A stretch of DNA of 57,829 bases from Acidimicrobiaceae bacterium (GCA_027315005.1 DAHUZT010000018.1:1-57829); one strand, 5' to 3'; positions 33,904-42,344 are shown, numbered from the stretch's first letter. Notes: a model not told the origin generated them from the sequence alone. Numbers and translations are program-made.

Positions 33904-34464
33904 ATGGACGTCCCGCTCCACCCACTGGTCCTCCCGGTCGCATTTCTTGTCGGGTCCTGGGAGGGTGAAGGGCGAGGCCTTTGGACGGACGATCCGGTCT
34001 TCCGTTACCGCGAGCGGGTCGAGTTCACACAAAGTGGAGGCCCGTTCATCACCTATCACCAGTGGACGTCCACACTTGAAGGCAGTCGCCCCTTGCACAC
34101 CGAATCGGGCTATCTCCGGGCCGGCCCCGATCACCGAATCGAACTGGTGGTCACCCAGCCGACCGGGATCGTCGAGATCCACGCGGGACGGTTGACCGGA
34201 CAGCTCGTCGAGCTGCACTCGACGGTGGTGGCCCGGACGCCGACTGCCCTCAATGTCACCGGGGTCAGTCGTACCTTCGAGGTGGACGGTGGGGTCCTCA
34301 CCTACCGTCTGCACCTTTCGATGAACCACGAAGCATCGGCACCGCACCTCGAAGCCAGGCTCGAACGCGCCATGCAACCGTCCGGCTCGTGGCCGGAGGC
34401 GCCGCCAGACAACCCTTCGCAGCCCACGACCGATCGCCCTCCGATGGACCCCCCGGACCTTTGA
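33904..34464 (+). CDS. Nitrobindin-like (THAP4/DUF1794) beta-barrel protein
   Basis: The core begins LHPLVLPVAFLVGSWEGEGR, the GxWxGxG-type signature of nitrobindins, ten-stranded barrels that bind ferric haem and react with nitric oxide or peroxynitrite. Further matches are GGPFITYHQWTSTLEG, HTESGYLRAGPDHRIELVV and YRLHLSMNHEASAPHLEARLER. The last part should carry the haem-binding His; candidates are His141 and His147 of the 186-residue form. A proline-rich tail of about 30 residues is extra. The start at 33904 is uncertain. Followed by the DoxX-like gene. Confidence 0.8.
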   Translation: MDVPLHPLVLPVAFLVGSWEGEGRGLWTDDPVFRYRERVEFTQSGGPFITYHQWTSTLEGSRPLHTESGYLRAGPDHRIELVVTQPTGIVEIHAGRLTGQLVELHSTVVARTPTALNVTGVSRTFEVDGGVLTYRLHLSMNHEASAPHLEARLERAMQPSGSWPEAPPDNPSQPTTDRPPMDPPDL

Positions 34465-34535
34465 TCGGGAAGTGGAGTCCGGATCAAGAGGCATCCATCC
34501 CCCCGGCCGGCATCGAACCACCAGCGGTACCGGCG

Positions 34536-35663
34536 ATGGAGGACGCTTCGATCGAGCAACATCTGTGGGAAGGACGCCGCCTGATCGGACGGCTCGGGCT
34601 GCAACGGGCTCTGGGCGTGATCTGGCTGATCGACGCCGGCCTGCAAGCGGAACCTGCGAAATTCGCCCACGCCTATCCCCTCGGCACACTGGCCCAATCG
34701 GTGATGGGAGAGCCGAACTGGATCAATCGGTCGATCTTCGCCGGAATCCATCCCTTCGTCGCCTACTGGCCGTTGTGGAACCTGGGCGCCGTCCTCATCC
34801 AACTCGTCATCGGTATCTGCCTCGTCACAGGTCGGTTCACCAAAGGTGCACTCGGGGTCTCGATCATCTGGGCCCTTGTCGTCTGGTGGTTGGGTGAGGG
34901 ATTCGGCACTCTGCTGAGTGGGTTCGGTCTGATGGCGGCAGGTGCGCCAGGCCCAGCCCTCCTCTACGTGTTGCTCGCCGTGATGGCCTGGCCACGTGCA
35001 GGTCGACCAGATGTCGACCATCGGACATGGACGGTCACCTGGGTCACCCTTTGGGTGAGCGCCGCCATTCTCGAGTATCCCTTTTCCCATCCGGTCGGCC
35101 AGGTGCTTCAGGCCAATCTGGAGGAGAACTTGAGCACCACCAGACTGCTGGCGAGTACCAGCACCTGGTTCGGCCATGTCGCGTCCGGACATGCCGTGAC
35201 CGTGGCTGTCGCTCTGGCCGTCCTCCAGGTGACGATCGGCCTGGGAGCGCTCTTCGCCAACGGCTGGCCACGGCTCTGGCCCGCATTGGGAATCTTCCTG
35301 TCGTTGTTCTTCTGGGTCGTGGTCCAGCAGCTAGGAGGTCTCCCCGGTACAGGCGCCACCGACCCCGACCTGGGTCCCCTGATGGTGGTCCTGGGTCTGG
35401 CGGCCTGGCCCGCGCTCCGCACCGGAGCTGGGCAACGTCAAAAGCCGAAGGACCCCGGAGCGAGGCGTGCGCCGCAGGTGGCGGAACGTGGAACCAGGCG
35501 ATCCCAGAGGGGCGGGTTCGGTCCGGGTTCAGCCTGGCTATCAGGAGCTCACCCTCGAATGTCCGGACGGAAAGCATCGAGAGAGCTGGCAGCCCAAAAT
35601 GAGCTGGTCGCCGCCCCGGCGGTCAGGGCCAGGACGAGCCATCGCCGTGCCGGGTGGAGGTGA
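34536..35663 (+). CDS. DoxX/MauE-like multi-spanning membrane protein
   Basis: The 375-residue protein has about eight hydrophobic segments. LQRALGVIWLIDAGLQAEPA and IHPFVAYWPLWNLGAVLIQLV resemble the DoxX-like family. The last 85 residues are arginine- and proline-rich and run 115 bp across the convergent DUF4267 gene, so only the membrane part is surely selected. Role unknown; DoxX-like proteins are tied to membrane redox or quinone handling. The start is uncertain: the ATG at 34536 is used, but the frame is open to 34389. Confidence 0.7.
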   Translation: MEDASIEQHLWEGRRLIGRLGLQRALGVIWLIDAGLQAEPAKFAHAYPLGTLAQSVMGEPNWINRSIFAGIHPFVAYWPLWNLGAVLIQLVIGICLVTGRFTKGALGVSIIWALVVWWLGEGFGTLLSGFGLMAAGAPGPALLYVLLAVMAWPRAGRPDVDHRTWTVTWVTLWVSAAILEYPFSHPVGQVLQANLEENLSTTRLLASTSTWFGHVASGHAVTVAVALAVLQVTIGLGALFANGWPRLWPALGIFLSLFFWVVVQQLGGLPGTGATDPDLGPLMVVLGLAAWPALRTGAGQRQKPKDPGARRAPQVAERGTRRSQRGGFGPGSAWLSGAHPRMSGRKASRELAAQNELVAAPAVRARTSHRRAGWR

Positions 35664-35953
35664 CCCAACGCCATGAGCGTGGCGACTGTGTCAACAGCGT
35701 CGGCCATGCCCCCGAGCGCGACCCACGAAAGCGCCTCCTCGTCCGACCGGATCAGTGCCCGAAGACAACCCACACCGATGGCGAGATCGCGTCCGCCCAT
35801 GGCCCGGGACAAAACCCGCGCCGACGGAGATCGGGCAAGCTCCCCCACCCAGGGCTCGGCCATCCTCTCCGGAGTGAGGAGAGCCATCACGCCGATGCCA
35901 ATCCGGCCCCAGGCGATCAGACGGACCAGTCGTCGCGCGGTATGGGGCAACAT
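35549..35953 (-). CDS. DUF4267-like small membrane protein
   Basis: The 134-residue protein shows RRLVRLIAWGRIGIGVMALL, SRAMGGRDLAIGVG and GMADAVDTVATLMAL, followed by a final hydrophobic helix, the pattern of DUF4267. TAGGCT 6 bp before the ATG supports the start and a leaderless mRNA. Its last 115 bp are antisense to the tail of the DoxX-like gene. Confidence 0.78.
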   Translation of the reverse strand: MLPHTARRLVRLIAWGRIGIGVMALLTPERMAEPWVGELARSPSARVLSRAMGGRDLAIGVGCLRALIRSDEEALSWVALGGMADAVDTVATLMALGHLHPARRWLVLALTAGAATSSFWAASSLDAFRPDIRG

Positions 35954-35959
35954 CTGATC

Positions 35960-35965
35960 AGCCTA
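35960..35965 (-). promoter_or_regulatory. -10 element, leaderless DUF4267 gene
   Basis: TAGGCT on the minus strand, 6 bp before the ATG at 35953. Confidence 0.5.
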
Positions 35966-36159
35966 CGTCGCCGACGGGATCGCTACAGAAGTGAAAACCC
36001 TGGCATCAGGTCGGACGTACGGGCGACCCGGCAAACGCAGATGTTGCCGGTCTTCGGACGCAGCCAGGTGGTCTTCGGATTCAGCCAAATAGATAGAACG
36101 TCGAAGTCCGGGACGATACGCCGCCGAGAGCGTCGCCGCGAACGTCTGCGATCACCGTG
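35966..36159. other. Intergenic region with an imperfect 18-bp direct repeat
   Basis: No gene is seen. Two copies of GGTCTTCGGANNCAGCCA occur around 36050-36090, about 22 bp apart. Nothing else is recognisable. Confidence 0.4.
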
Positions 36160-36369
36160 TCAGGAGATCGAGAAATCCCATCGTTCGAAGGCGAGCATGC
36201 GATCGCCCGACGACAGCTCGGCGAACCTGACGAGCGTGACCAGACTCCAGTTCCCATCGACCGGACAGTGTTGAATCCTCCCCCACCCGAGGTGGACGGC
36301 CTTCAGCGACACTCCCGGGATCCACAAAGTCGTGTACAGGTGCAGTCCATCAGCGAGCGTTCGGTCCAC
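36160..36369 (-). CDS. Small hypothetical protein, possible remnant
   Basis: The 69-residue frame ends with HLGWGRIQHCPVDGNWSLVT followed by LVRFAELSSGDRMLAFERW. This resembles the C-terminal tail of a small actinobacterial membrane-protein family (LGR-R-QxCPVGxHWSLVTPV-like), but the hydrophobic N-terminal part expected there is missing. It may therefore be a decayed fragment. The GTG at 36369 overlaps the upstream gene by 20 bp. Confidence 0.4.
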   Translation of the reverse strand: MDRTLADGLHLYTTLWIPGVSLKAVHLGWGRIQHCPVDGNWSLVTLVRFAELSSGDRMLAFERWDFSIS

Positions 36370-36736
36370 TACGCCCGGGCGGTTGGATCCCCGAGTTCAC
36401 TGTGGCGGCGACCGCTTCCGGATCAGCGCAGCCCACCACCCACTCGTCCTGGTCCGCACTCTCCAATTTGACCCGTACGCCACGAGGAGTGTCACGGTGG
36501 ACAGCCGCAAAGACCTTCTTGTGGCTCCCCCAGATCGTTCCCACCTCGACGGTCCCAGAGATCCGAGTGCCGGCCTTGAACCCGACGAAGTCCGCCGCCT
36601 GGTGGGCATCGTCAAGCACCTCGGCGCAGCTGACAGTCGAAAGCGGAGTTCTGAGGTCGCCACGAATGGCCTCGACCTTTTCCGCTCGGCTCAGGTGGAG
36701 CACCAGCTCATCGCCGTCGATCACCAGATCCGCCAT
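36350..36736 (-). CDS. Conserved hypothetical actinobacterial protein
   Basis: The 128-residue soluble protein begins LVIDGDELVLHLSRAEKVEA and contains RTPLSTVSCAEVLDD, GFKAGTRISGTVEVG and FAAVHRDTPRGVRVKLESAD, ending with a DPEAVAATV segment. I recognise this as a widespread actinobacterial family of unknown function with a probable small beta-rich fold. The ATG at 36736 follows GAGGAGG. The long upstream extension of the frame, with HWHWQWQWQW, is translated simple sequence and not part of the gene. Confidence 0.72.
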   Translation of the reverse strand: MADLVIDGDELVLHLSRAEKVEAIRGDLRTPLSTVSCAEVLDDAHQAADFVGFKAGTRISGTVEVGTIWGSHKKVFAAVHRDTPRGVRVKLESADQDEWVVGCADPEAVAATVNSGIQPPGRSGPNAR

Positions 36737-37106
36737 CTCGGCCTCCTCGCTACCGACCGACAGGTAGTGATCGCCACGAGCCTCGCGTCCACCAAGTTCG
36801 CCGGTCCATGTTCCATCTCGCCACTGCCACTGCCACTGCCAATGCCAATGCCGGCCAATCGCTACTATTGTATCCCGCGGGCAGCCTGTCGCCACCCGTA
36901 TCGGGAGCCGACCGCTGTCGCGGTCACCGTCGAGCAATCCTTCCTGCCTTGGATGGCAACGCGCGAACTCGATGCTCCGAACGCGGTCAGTTGTTCGGGC
37001 CAAACGGCATCTCGGCATCACCGACACTCTCATCACCGACACTCCCCTGGAGATGGAGGCCACACACAACACCTCCGAAGAAGGCCCCCGCAGATCGACC
37101 TGACGT
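36737..37106. other. Intergenic region with short simple repeats
   Basis: About 370 bp without a gene. It contains a CTGCCA/ATGCCA hexamer run near 36826-36856 and two copies of ATCACCGACACTC near 37016-37044. The region probably holds the promoter of the 128-residue hypothetical protein. Confidence 0.4.
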
Positions 37107-37385
37107 CTACTCGGTCCCAGCGAGGAGGCGGAGCACTTCACCAATGGCCCCTTCTTCCTCAGGCGCTTCCGGAAGTGGCAGATGGTGCTGGATCTCATAG
37201 CGATTGCGACGACCGTCGCGTTCCTTCACGACGTACCCGCCTTGGACGAGGTCATTGACAATCGCGTAGGCGCTCCGCTCCGTCACGCCAAGTTCGGCCG
37301 CAAGCTCTCGCAGACGCACGTCTGGTTCCCGAGCGATACTCAGTAGGGCTCGACCGTGGTTGCTCAAGAACGTCCATCCGGGCAC
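37107..37385 (-). CDS. Winged helix-turn-helix regulator (MarR/ArsR-like)
   Basis: A compact 92-residue DNA-binding protein: LSNHGRALLSIAREPDVRLR, then the HTH ELAAELGVTERSAYAIVNDL, then the wing GYVVKERDGRRNRYEIQ. It resembles a family of short MarR/IclR-like regulators. GTG 37385 lies 6 bp after TAGCGT on the minus strand (leaderless). Divergent from the surface-protein/sortase pair; an inverted repeat CTAGT-N8-ACTAG at 37419-37436 lies between and may be its operator. Confidence 0.82.
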   Translation of the reverse strand: MPGWTFLSNHGRALLSIAREPDVRLRELAAELGVTERSAYAIVNDLVQGGYVVKERDGRRNRYEIQHHLPLPEAPEEEGAIGEVLRLLAGTE

Positions 37386-37391
37386 ACGGAA

Positions 37392-37397
37392 ACGCTA
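37392..37397 (-). promoter_or_regulatory. -10 element, leaderless wHTH gene
   Basis: TAGCGT on the minus strand, 6 bp before the GTG at 37385. Confidence 0.5.
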
Positions 37398-37418
37398 CCA
37401 GATCAAAGAAATCTATTG

Positions 37419-37436
37419 CTAGTTTTCTGATACTAG
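37419..37436. promoter_or_regulatory. Inverted repeat between the wHTH gene and the surface-protein operon
   Basis: CTAGT-N8-ACTAG within the most AT-rich stretch of the divergent region. Its position near both promoters suggests an operator; binding by the adjacent wHTH protein is inference. Confidence 0.4.
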
Positions 37437-37511
37437 AGTACTGTTGCGGTGCAGGCCCGAACGTCCGTCGCCGACGGTTGTCTATTTCGGGAGTGCACGA
37501 AGGAGTTCGCC

Positions 37512-38708
37512 ATGCCGTCGGCCTGGTTCTCGTCCGTTCACATCTTCGTCGACTCGCGCGCTCGCGGTAACCGACAACCGGCCGACCGGTATTCGCGGTC
37601 GCATCATCGGCGGTGGCCAGGACTGGCTGTGGTGACCAGCCTGCTGTTAGTGCCGCTCCTGGCCAGTACCTTCTTCGCTCCCTCAGCTTCTGCAGCCCAG
37701 ACCGTGCAGTTGGGGGCAGCGGCTCCTTTCGCGGTGTTGGCCGGTACCGCGGTCACAGACGTTCCCACCTCATCCATCACGGGTGACGTCGGCCTGAGCC
37801 CTGCTTCAGGTACCAACTACGCCGGCCTTACCCAGGCGCAGGTGACAGGAACCATCTATTCCACCGACGGCACCGGGCCTACGGGAACCGTCAACGATCC
37901 GGCTCTCCTCACCACAGCACAGAACGACCTCACCACCGCGTATGTGGCTGCAGCAGGACAGCCTCCGACCACCACATTCGTCACCACTGACAACCAGCTT
38001 GGAGGGCAAACCCTGACTCCTGGCGTCTACGCCTTCGGACATGCGGCCACCGCCAACATCACGGCGTCCAGCCCACTCGTACTCAACGGTCAGGGCAACA
38101 CCGATGCGGTCTTCGTGTTCCAGGCTTCGTCCGATCTCGTTACTGCATCGAACAGCGTCGTCCAACTGGAGAACGGTGCTCAGGCATGCAACGTGTTCTG
38201 GCAGGTCGGTAGCTCTGCCACCTTGAATTCCGGCAGTACCTTCGTCGGCACCATCATGGCGCTCACGTCAGCCACACTGGATTCGGGCGCGACCGTACAG
38301 GGACGCGTGCTGGCCAGGAACGGCGCCGTCACTCTCGACGCCAACACCATCACCACCCCATCCACCTGCGCCGCCTCCAGCTCCACCACAACCACGACCA
38401 GTACCCCGACAACGCCTACCGCCTCGACAGGTACGGGTAGCGGTTCGACCGCGGCCACGGGGAGTCCGACAACCGGTGCGGGAGCCAATGGGACCAATGC
38501 TGCTGGCAGCACCGGCGTCGGCTCCGGTGCCACGAGCGTTCCCCTGGGCTTCCCCCACACTGGCTACGGAGGAGCAGCCCATGCGCGAGACCGAAACCTC
38601 ATCGCGTTCGGTGGCTTGGCCATCGCGGGTTCGATCGGAGCCTTCATCGTTGCTCTTCGACGCCGCCCAGGTTTGCGAAGAAGAGGGGCTCCGGGTGCAG
38701 TGTCGTGA
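37512..38708 (+). CDS. Ice-binding-like (DUF3494) surface protein with LPXTG-like anchor
   Basis: The 398-residue protein has a signal ending SASAA near residue 65, then a DUF3494/ice-binding-like beta-solenoid domain (PFAVLAGTAVTDVPTSSITG, GDVGLSPASG, TPGVYAFGHAA, DAVFVFQASSDLVTA, GSTFVGTIMALTSATLDSGA). A Thr/Ser/Gly-rich stalk follows, then FPHTG, a hydrophobic helix and an Arg-rich tail, the layout of a sortase substrate. AAGGAG precedes the ATG. Many DUF3494 proteins act as adhesins, and ice binding is not implied. GTGA overlap couples it to the sortase. Confidence 0.87.
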   Translation: MPSAWFSSVHIFVDSRARGNRQPADRYSRSHHRRWPGLAVVTSLLLVPLLASTFFAPSASAAQTVQLGAAAPFAVLAGTAVTDVPTSSITGDVGLSPASGTNYAGLTQAQVTGTIYSTDGTGPTGTVNDPALLTTAQNDLTTAYVAAAGQPPTTTFVTTDNQLGGQTLTPGVYAFGHAATANITASSPLVLNGQGNTDAVFVFQASSDLVTASNSVVQLENGAQACNVFWQVGSSATLNSGSTFVGTIMALTSATLDSGATVQGRVLARNGAVTLDANTITTPSTCAASSSTTTTTSTPTTPTASTGTGSGSTAATGSPTTGAGANGTNAAGSTGVGSGATSVPLGFPHTGYGGAAHARDRNLIAFGGLAIAGSIGAFIVALRRRPGLRRRGAPGAVS

Positions 38709-39391
38709 CACGCACGGTTCCATTTGAGGCCACGCGAGGTTCACATTCCTGGTGGTTGGCAGCACTGGTGTTGATGATGGTGGGAGCGACCTCACTCACG
38801 CTTGGCTTTCGGGGAAGTGACCACCCGCTTCCAGCGCCCCGCCCGTCACCCGTTGCCTTGAAAGCGGCGGTCGTCCCTCGCGGCGCGACCTCGCTCTTGC
38901 AGACGGCTCGATCCGTGCCTCAGACACTGAGGATTCCCGCGATAGGGGTCTCCGTAACGGTAGGTACCCTCGCTCTGAATGCTGATGGCACGGTTCAAGT
39001 GCCCAACGGCACCAAGCATCCAGGTTGGTTCCGGCTCGGCCCGACCCCGGGTGAGATCGGTTCGGCGGTGATTCTCGGACACGTGGACAGCTACCTCGGG
39101 CCCGGGGTCTTCTTCCTTCTGCGCACCCTGGCCGCCGGGGATCAGGTGGATGTGGAGTTGAGCGATGGCATCACGGCCCAGTTCACCGTCAACTCCGTGG
39201 CGATGTACTCGAAGCAGCAGTTTCCCGCCCAACGGGTCTACGGGTCCCATGGGGTCAGTGCTCTACAACTGGTCACCTGCGGAGGAGTCTTCGATCACCA
39301 GACAGGGAGCTACCTCTCCAACATCGTCGTCTACACCTCTCTGACTGCTGTCCTACCGGCAACTGTTCGGAGTGTTCCGCCCTCAGGTTGA
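38705..39391 (+). CDS. Class F-like sortase, catalytic Arg position substituted
   Basis: The 228-residue transpeptidase has an N-terminal membrane helix, then TLRIPAIGVSVTVG, HPGWFRLGPTPGEIGSAVIL, the catalytic His in LGHVDSYLGPGVFFLL and the catalytic Cys in LQLVTCGGVFD. In class F relatives the third residue, Arg, lies in a GxYRDN-like motif; here the matching stretch reads GSYLSNIVVY, with Leu. It should attach the preceding FPHTG protein to the cell wall if active. The GTG start at 38705 overlaps the upstream stop. Confidence 0.88.
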   Translation: MTRTVPFEATRGSHSWWLAALVLMMVGATSLTLGFRGSDHPLPAPRPSPVALKAAVVPRGATSLLQTARSVPQTLRIPAIGVSVTVGTLALNADGTVQVPNGTKHPGWFRLGPTPGEIGSAVILGHVDSYLGPGVFFLLRTLAAGDQVDVELSDGITAQFTVNSVAMYSKQQFPAQRVYGSHGVSALQLVTCGGVFDHQTGSYLSNIVVYTSLTAVLPATVRSVPPSG

Positions 39392-39657
39392 TCCGCGACC
39401 AGGGCAACGGTGTGCTGGCCTTCCTGCGACGGGTCCACCGGCATACTCTCGAGTCACTGGGGCGGTCACCCGCCACAATCCGAAACGACGCGTGCCTGTG
39501 CATGTGTCCATCAACGTCAGCCGCATGCCTTCTCCTGGCATGGGGCTGAGAACGCTTCCGGGTTCTGCATATCCGCACCGCGCCGGCGCCCTGATCAGAC
39601 AAGCCATCCCTCGTCTTCACCATTTCATCATTGAGAATCTGGCGCCCGGGCAGACAT
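39392..39657. other. Intergenic region between convergent genes
   Basis: About 265 bp with no credible gene on either strand and no clear hairpin. Possible decayed sequence at the edge of the accessory zone. Confidence 0.4.
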
Positions 39658-40056
39658 TCACTTCATTTCGAAGTGGGACCACTCGAATGCCGGTGACACC
39701 GTGCAGCCCATCAAGCTGTAGTCGCCCAGCGTGCGCGCGCGTTGCCATGCACCTGGAGGCACAACACCTTGCGGTCGTTGACCGGACCTCACATCTGGCC
39801 CGATCAGGTGAGCGGACTCGGTACCATCTGGGAGGGTGAAGGTCAGCTCTACAACGGCACCGGTGTAGTAGTGCCAGACCTCCGTTGCGTCGATCCGGTG
39901 AGGCTGCGCGTCGCTTTCTCGGGTCAGGAGAAAGTAGATCGCGCTGCCAGACGGATGTTTGCCATCTTCGGAGGATCCACGCCATGTTTCGACGAACCAC
40001 CCACCTTCGGGGTGAGGTCGCAAATTCAGTGCTTCGATGATGTCCTGCGGTTCCAT
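39658..40056 (-). CDS. Cupin family protein (DUF985-like)
   Basis: The 132-residue single-domain cupin begins IIEALNLRPHPEGGWFVETW and shows GSAIYFLLTRES, the cupin motif region ATEVWHYYTGAVVELTF, GVVPPGAWQRA and CTVSPAFEWSHFEM. This is the DUF985 (cupin_5) family, often loosely linked to sugar epimerases, with no established reaction here. The ATG at 40056 is used. Confidence 0.85.
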   Translation of the reverse strand: MEPQDIIEALNLRPHPEGGWFVETWRGSSEDGKHPSGSAIYFLLTRESDAQPHRIDATEVWHYYTGAVVELTFTLPDGTESAHLIGPDVRSGQRPQGVVPPGAWQRARTLGDYSLMGCTVSPAFEWSHFEMK

Positions 40057-40520
40057 GGCCCATTGTCTTACACCATGATGACAACGGGACCCCTCGGCAA
40101 TATAGACGTGTTGCTGGCATGAGAAGTACGAAGCCGATGGTCATCTGGCAAAGCACGCGCAGCTTCGTCTCGACCGTTCTCGAGCAAATGCATTCGACAC
40201 ATCGTCCTGGAAATGCAGCGCGGTACCCGTAAATGGCGCCAATGGCGAAATCGGTCGGACACTGGTCGACATTCTGTCGAGAAGTGCACAGCCCGGGAAG
40301 ATCCCGAAGCGCTCCGTCCGTGAAGCGCCGCTGCGTCAGCCACAAGTGCACAATCGACACCGAACGCTGCCCGAAGCCGGACTTACGGCTCTAGGTGGCT
40401 GGCCAGATCGGTTCTCACACTGCTGCCACCGGACAGCGGCCCATACTGATCAGCGCAGGTAACGAGGGCGCGATCGCCGCCTACGATCTCCCGGTGCACT
40501 CCCAGCGCTGAGATGGGGTT
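40057..40520. other. Long intergenic region
   Basis: About 460 bp with no convincing gene or repeat. Codon structure differs from neighbouring genes in all frames. It may be decayed accessory DNA. Confidence 0.4.
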
Positions 40521-40556
40521 GCGTGGTTCCTGACGGCGACCACTCTCGTCCTAGCG

Positions 40557-41197
40557 TTGCCTGACTGCCCCGCTCCATCAGCTGAGCCGAGAAAGCCCCC
40601 CACGGCGCGAGGTGCCGCTTCAGTGCCGGCGGAAGTCCCGGTGCACTTCGCCTCTCCGATGAGCGGCTTCAAAATCGGGGCTGACATCTCTCCGATCGAC
40701 TTTCTCACTGGCCAGCCTGACTCTCCCAGCGGCCGGGATCTTGTCTCGCTGCTGGTCGCCGATCCCATCCGTCTGGTTCGACTGGAGGCCTACGCCGGTA
40801 CGCCGTTCCCCGCCCTAGCCGAGCGGCTGCACGAGGGCGGTTGGCGAACCGTCTTTTCGGAGCTTGAGCGGGCCGGCATCGGGGCGGTCCTGCTGATCGG
40901 CGGCGAAGCCGGTCCCGACGGCTACTTCCGTTGGGGGAACTGGCCCGCCGAGCCACCGACGCCCGGCTTCCCCAGGCCTGGTCAGGTGGTGGAGTCGACA
41001 GCTCGGTGGGTAGCTAACGAGGCCGCCATCCTCGCCGACATCAAGGCCAAATGCGGGGGCTGCCGCCGTCCCTGACCGGGTTGGAAGTCGCCAACGAGCC
41101 CCTGCTCACGAGCACGACCCTGCCTATGCTGGCCAAAGCCCTTACCGCTGCCCGGCGCAAGGTGCCGGGCGTTCCGGTGACCGTGGGCGCACGTTGA
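40557..41197 (+). pseudogene. Frameshifted, truncated glycoside-hydrolase-like gene
   Basis: The first frame reads FKIGADISPIDFLTGQ, then LVRLEAYAGTPFPALAERLH and ILADIKAKCGG and stops at 41073. Restoring one G in the GGGGG run near 41058 continues it as LPPSLTGLEVANEPLLTSTT and PMLAKALTAARRKVPGVPVT to the stop at 41195. 'LEVANEP' is typical of cellulase-like TIM-barrel hydrolases. Another shift would extend coding (VDELLPAVAESAARSVTGY) to about 41285, after which nothing continues. An exported N-terminus (AWFLTATTLVLAL) lies upstream of the first usable start. Confidence 0.65.
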
Positions 41198-41515
41198 TGA
41201 GCTCCTTCCGGCCGTGGCCGAGTCTGCAGCACGATCGGTCACCGGGTATCAGCCAAGCCATCGTCGCCGCATCCGGGTACCGTGGTGACGTGGACTGACG
41301 GACCGAGACGCAGGGCATCGAGAGTGAAGCCGATCCCGATGCCGTCGTGGCTCTGCTTGCCCAGCCGAGCCGCATTCCCGAGTGGGCGCGGCTTTCGCCG
41401 ATGTGTCACCGGAGATAACCGCACAGACTGCCGAGCGACGAAGGACGGCCCGTGGGGTCCCCACCATCGTCGCAAGGAACCGCTCTGCGGACCGCTTCTG
41501 TCTTACGTATTGTGT
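41198..41515. other. Decayed region before mazEF
   Basis: About 320 bp. The left part seems to continue the hydrolase remnant in another frame; the rest shows no gene. The mazE promoter lies at its right edge. Confidence 0.4.
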
Positions 41516-41521
41516 TACAGT
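41516..41521 (+). promoter_or_regulatory. -10 element, leaderless antitoxin gene
   Basis: TACAGT is 7 bp before the GTG at 41529. Two TTAC elements (in CTTACGTATTGTGTTACAGT, 41501-41521 region) flank it and could form an antitoxin-binding operator. Confidence 0.5.
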
Positions 41522-41528
41522 GGTCGGT

Positions 41529-41762
41529 GTGGCTGACACGATCACCTTTCGTCCCGATGACGACGCAGCTCGCGCTCTTGCGGTGTTGACCCGTGATGGC
41601 ACGCCGGTGTCGACCGCAGTGCGAGCAGCGCTGATCGACGCGGCTCGCGAGCGTGCCCGCTCGGCCCTACGTGCCGAGGCCGAGGCGTTAGCCACTGACG
41701 AGCAGGATCGGGCCGAGGCAGCACAGGTCCTGCGGGACATGGAGTGCCTGCGTGCGTGGTGA
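41529..41762 (+). CDS. Antitoxin of a MazEF-like module
   Basis: The 77-residue protein starts TITFRPDDDAARALAVLTR and TPVSTAVRAALIDAA, a ribbon-helix-helix type N-terminus, then a charged helical tail for toxin binding. It overlaps the toxin gene by 11 bp, as in type II modules. The leaderless -10 at 41516 decides the start; the longer frame from 41382 is not coding. It likely represses its own promoter. Confidence 0.82.
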   Translation: MADTITFRPDDDAARALAVLTRDGTPVSTAVRAALIDAARERARSALRAEAEALATDEQDRAEAAQVLRDMECLRAW

Positions 41763-42063
41763 GATCTACCGGCTGCGTGCACCTCGGGACCCCCGGGGTC
41801 ATGAGCAGGAGAACCCCCGATACGCCGTGGTTGTCCAGTCTGACCAGCTCCCACTCTCGACCTGGCTGGTTGCTCCGACGTCCACCTCGGCACGTCGAGC
41901 AAGCTTTCGACCCGAGGTCGAGATCGACGGGCGGACGACCCGCGTGCTGGCCGAGCAAACGACGGCAGCAGATCCCAGCCGTCTCGGAGACAGCTTCGGC
42001 CACCTCACCTCTCACGAACTTCGACACGTCGAGGCAGCCCTACGAATCGTCCTCGACCTCTGA
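41752..42063 (+). CDS. MazF/PemK-type endoribonuclease toxin
   Basis: The 103-residue protein begins RGEIYRLRAPRDPRGHEQ, followed by ENPRYAVVVQSDQLPLSTW and VAPTSTSARRASFRPEVEID, and VLAEQTTAADPSRLG, the standard MazF order. The Arg of the 'RYAVVVQSD' strand and the Thr of 'APTSTS' correspond to active-site positions. It cleaves RNA when the antitoxin is lost. GTG start within the antitoxin end. Confidence 0.9.
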   Translation: MRGEIYRLRAPRDPRGHEQENPRYAVVVQSDQLPLSTWLVAPTSTSARRASFRPEVEIDGRTTRVLAEQTTAADPSRLGDSFGHLTSHELRHVEAALRIVLDL

Positions 42064-42344
42064 GTCGTTCGGCCGTGGCCCCGCAAGCCGATCCAGTCGG
42101 TGCCGGGATTCCATCTTCCCAGCTCAGGCGACCATCCGGTACGCGGGATGAGGACGCCCAGCGGATCGCTTCTTCGTATTCCTGGCGAGATCGACGTCGC
42201 TGAAGTGCGCCGGAGCGGTGTCGAGCGCGGACGGCGAACGCTGGCTGAGAGACCGATGGGGTCGGTGCTCCGCAGCTACGCGGTGGTCCTATGCCACGTC
42301 ACGCGACAGGTCCGGGACCCCATGAGAAGGTCGGTGTCGGTTGT
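42064..42344. other. Intergenic region after mazEF
   Basis: About 280 bp. No gene is recognised; composition suggests decayed mobile-element DNA continuous with the IS30 remnant to the right. Confidence 0.35.

Noticed and set aside
33142-34689. 515-codon minus-strand frame
   Set aside because: It crosses the methyltransferase 3' end, the 14-bp repeats and the nitrobindin-like gene; composition is that of an antisense shadow.
36737-37198. Upstream extension of the 128-residue gene with a His-Trp-Gln-Trp run
   Set aside because: The run is translated hexanucleotide repeat; a ribosome-binding site and family similarity begin at 36736.
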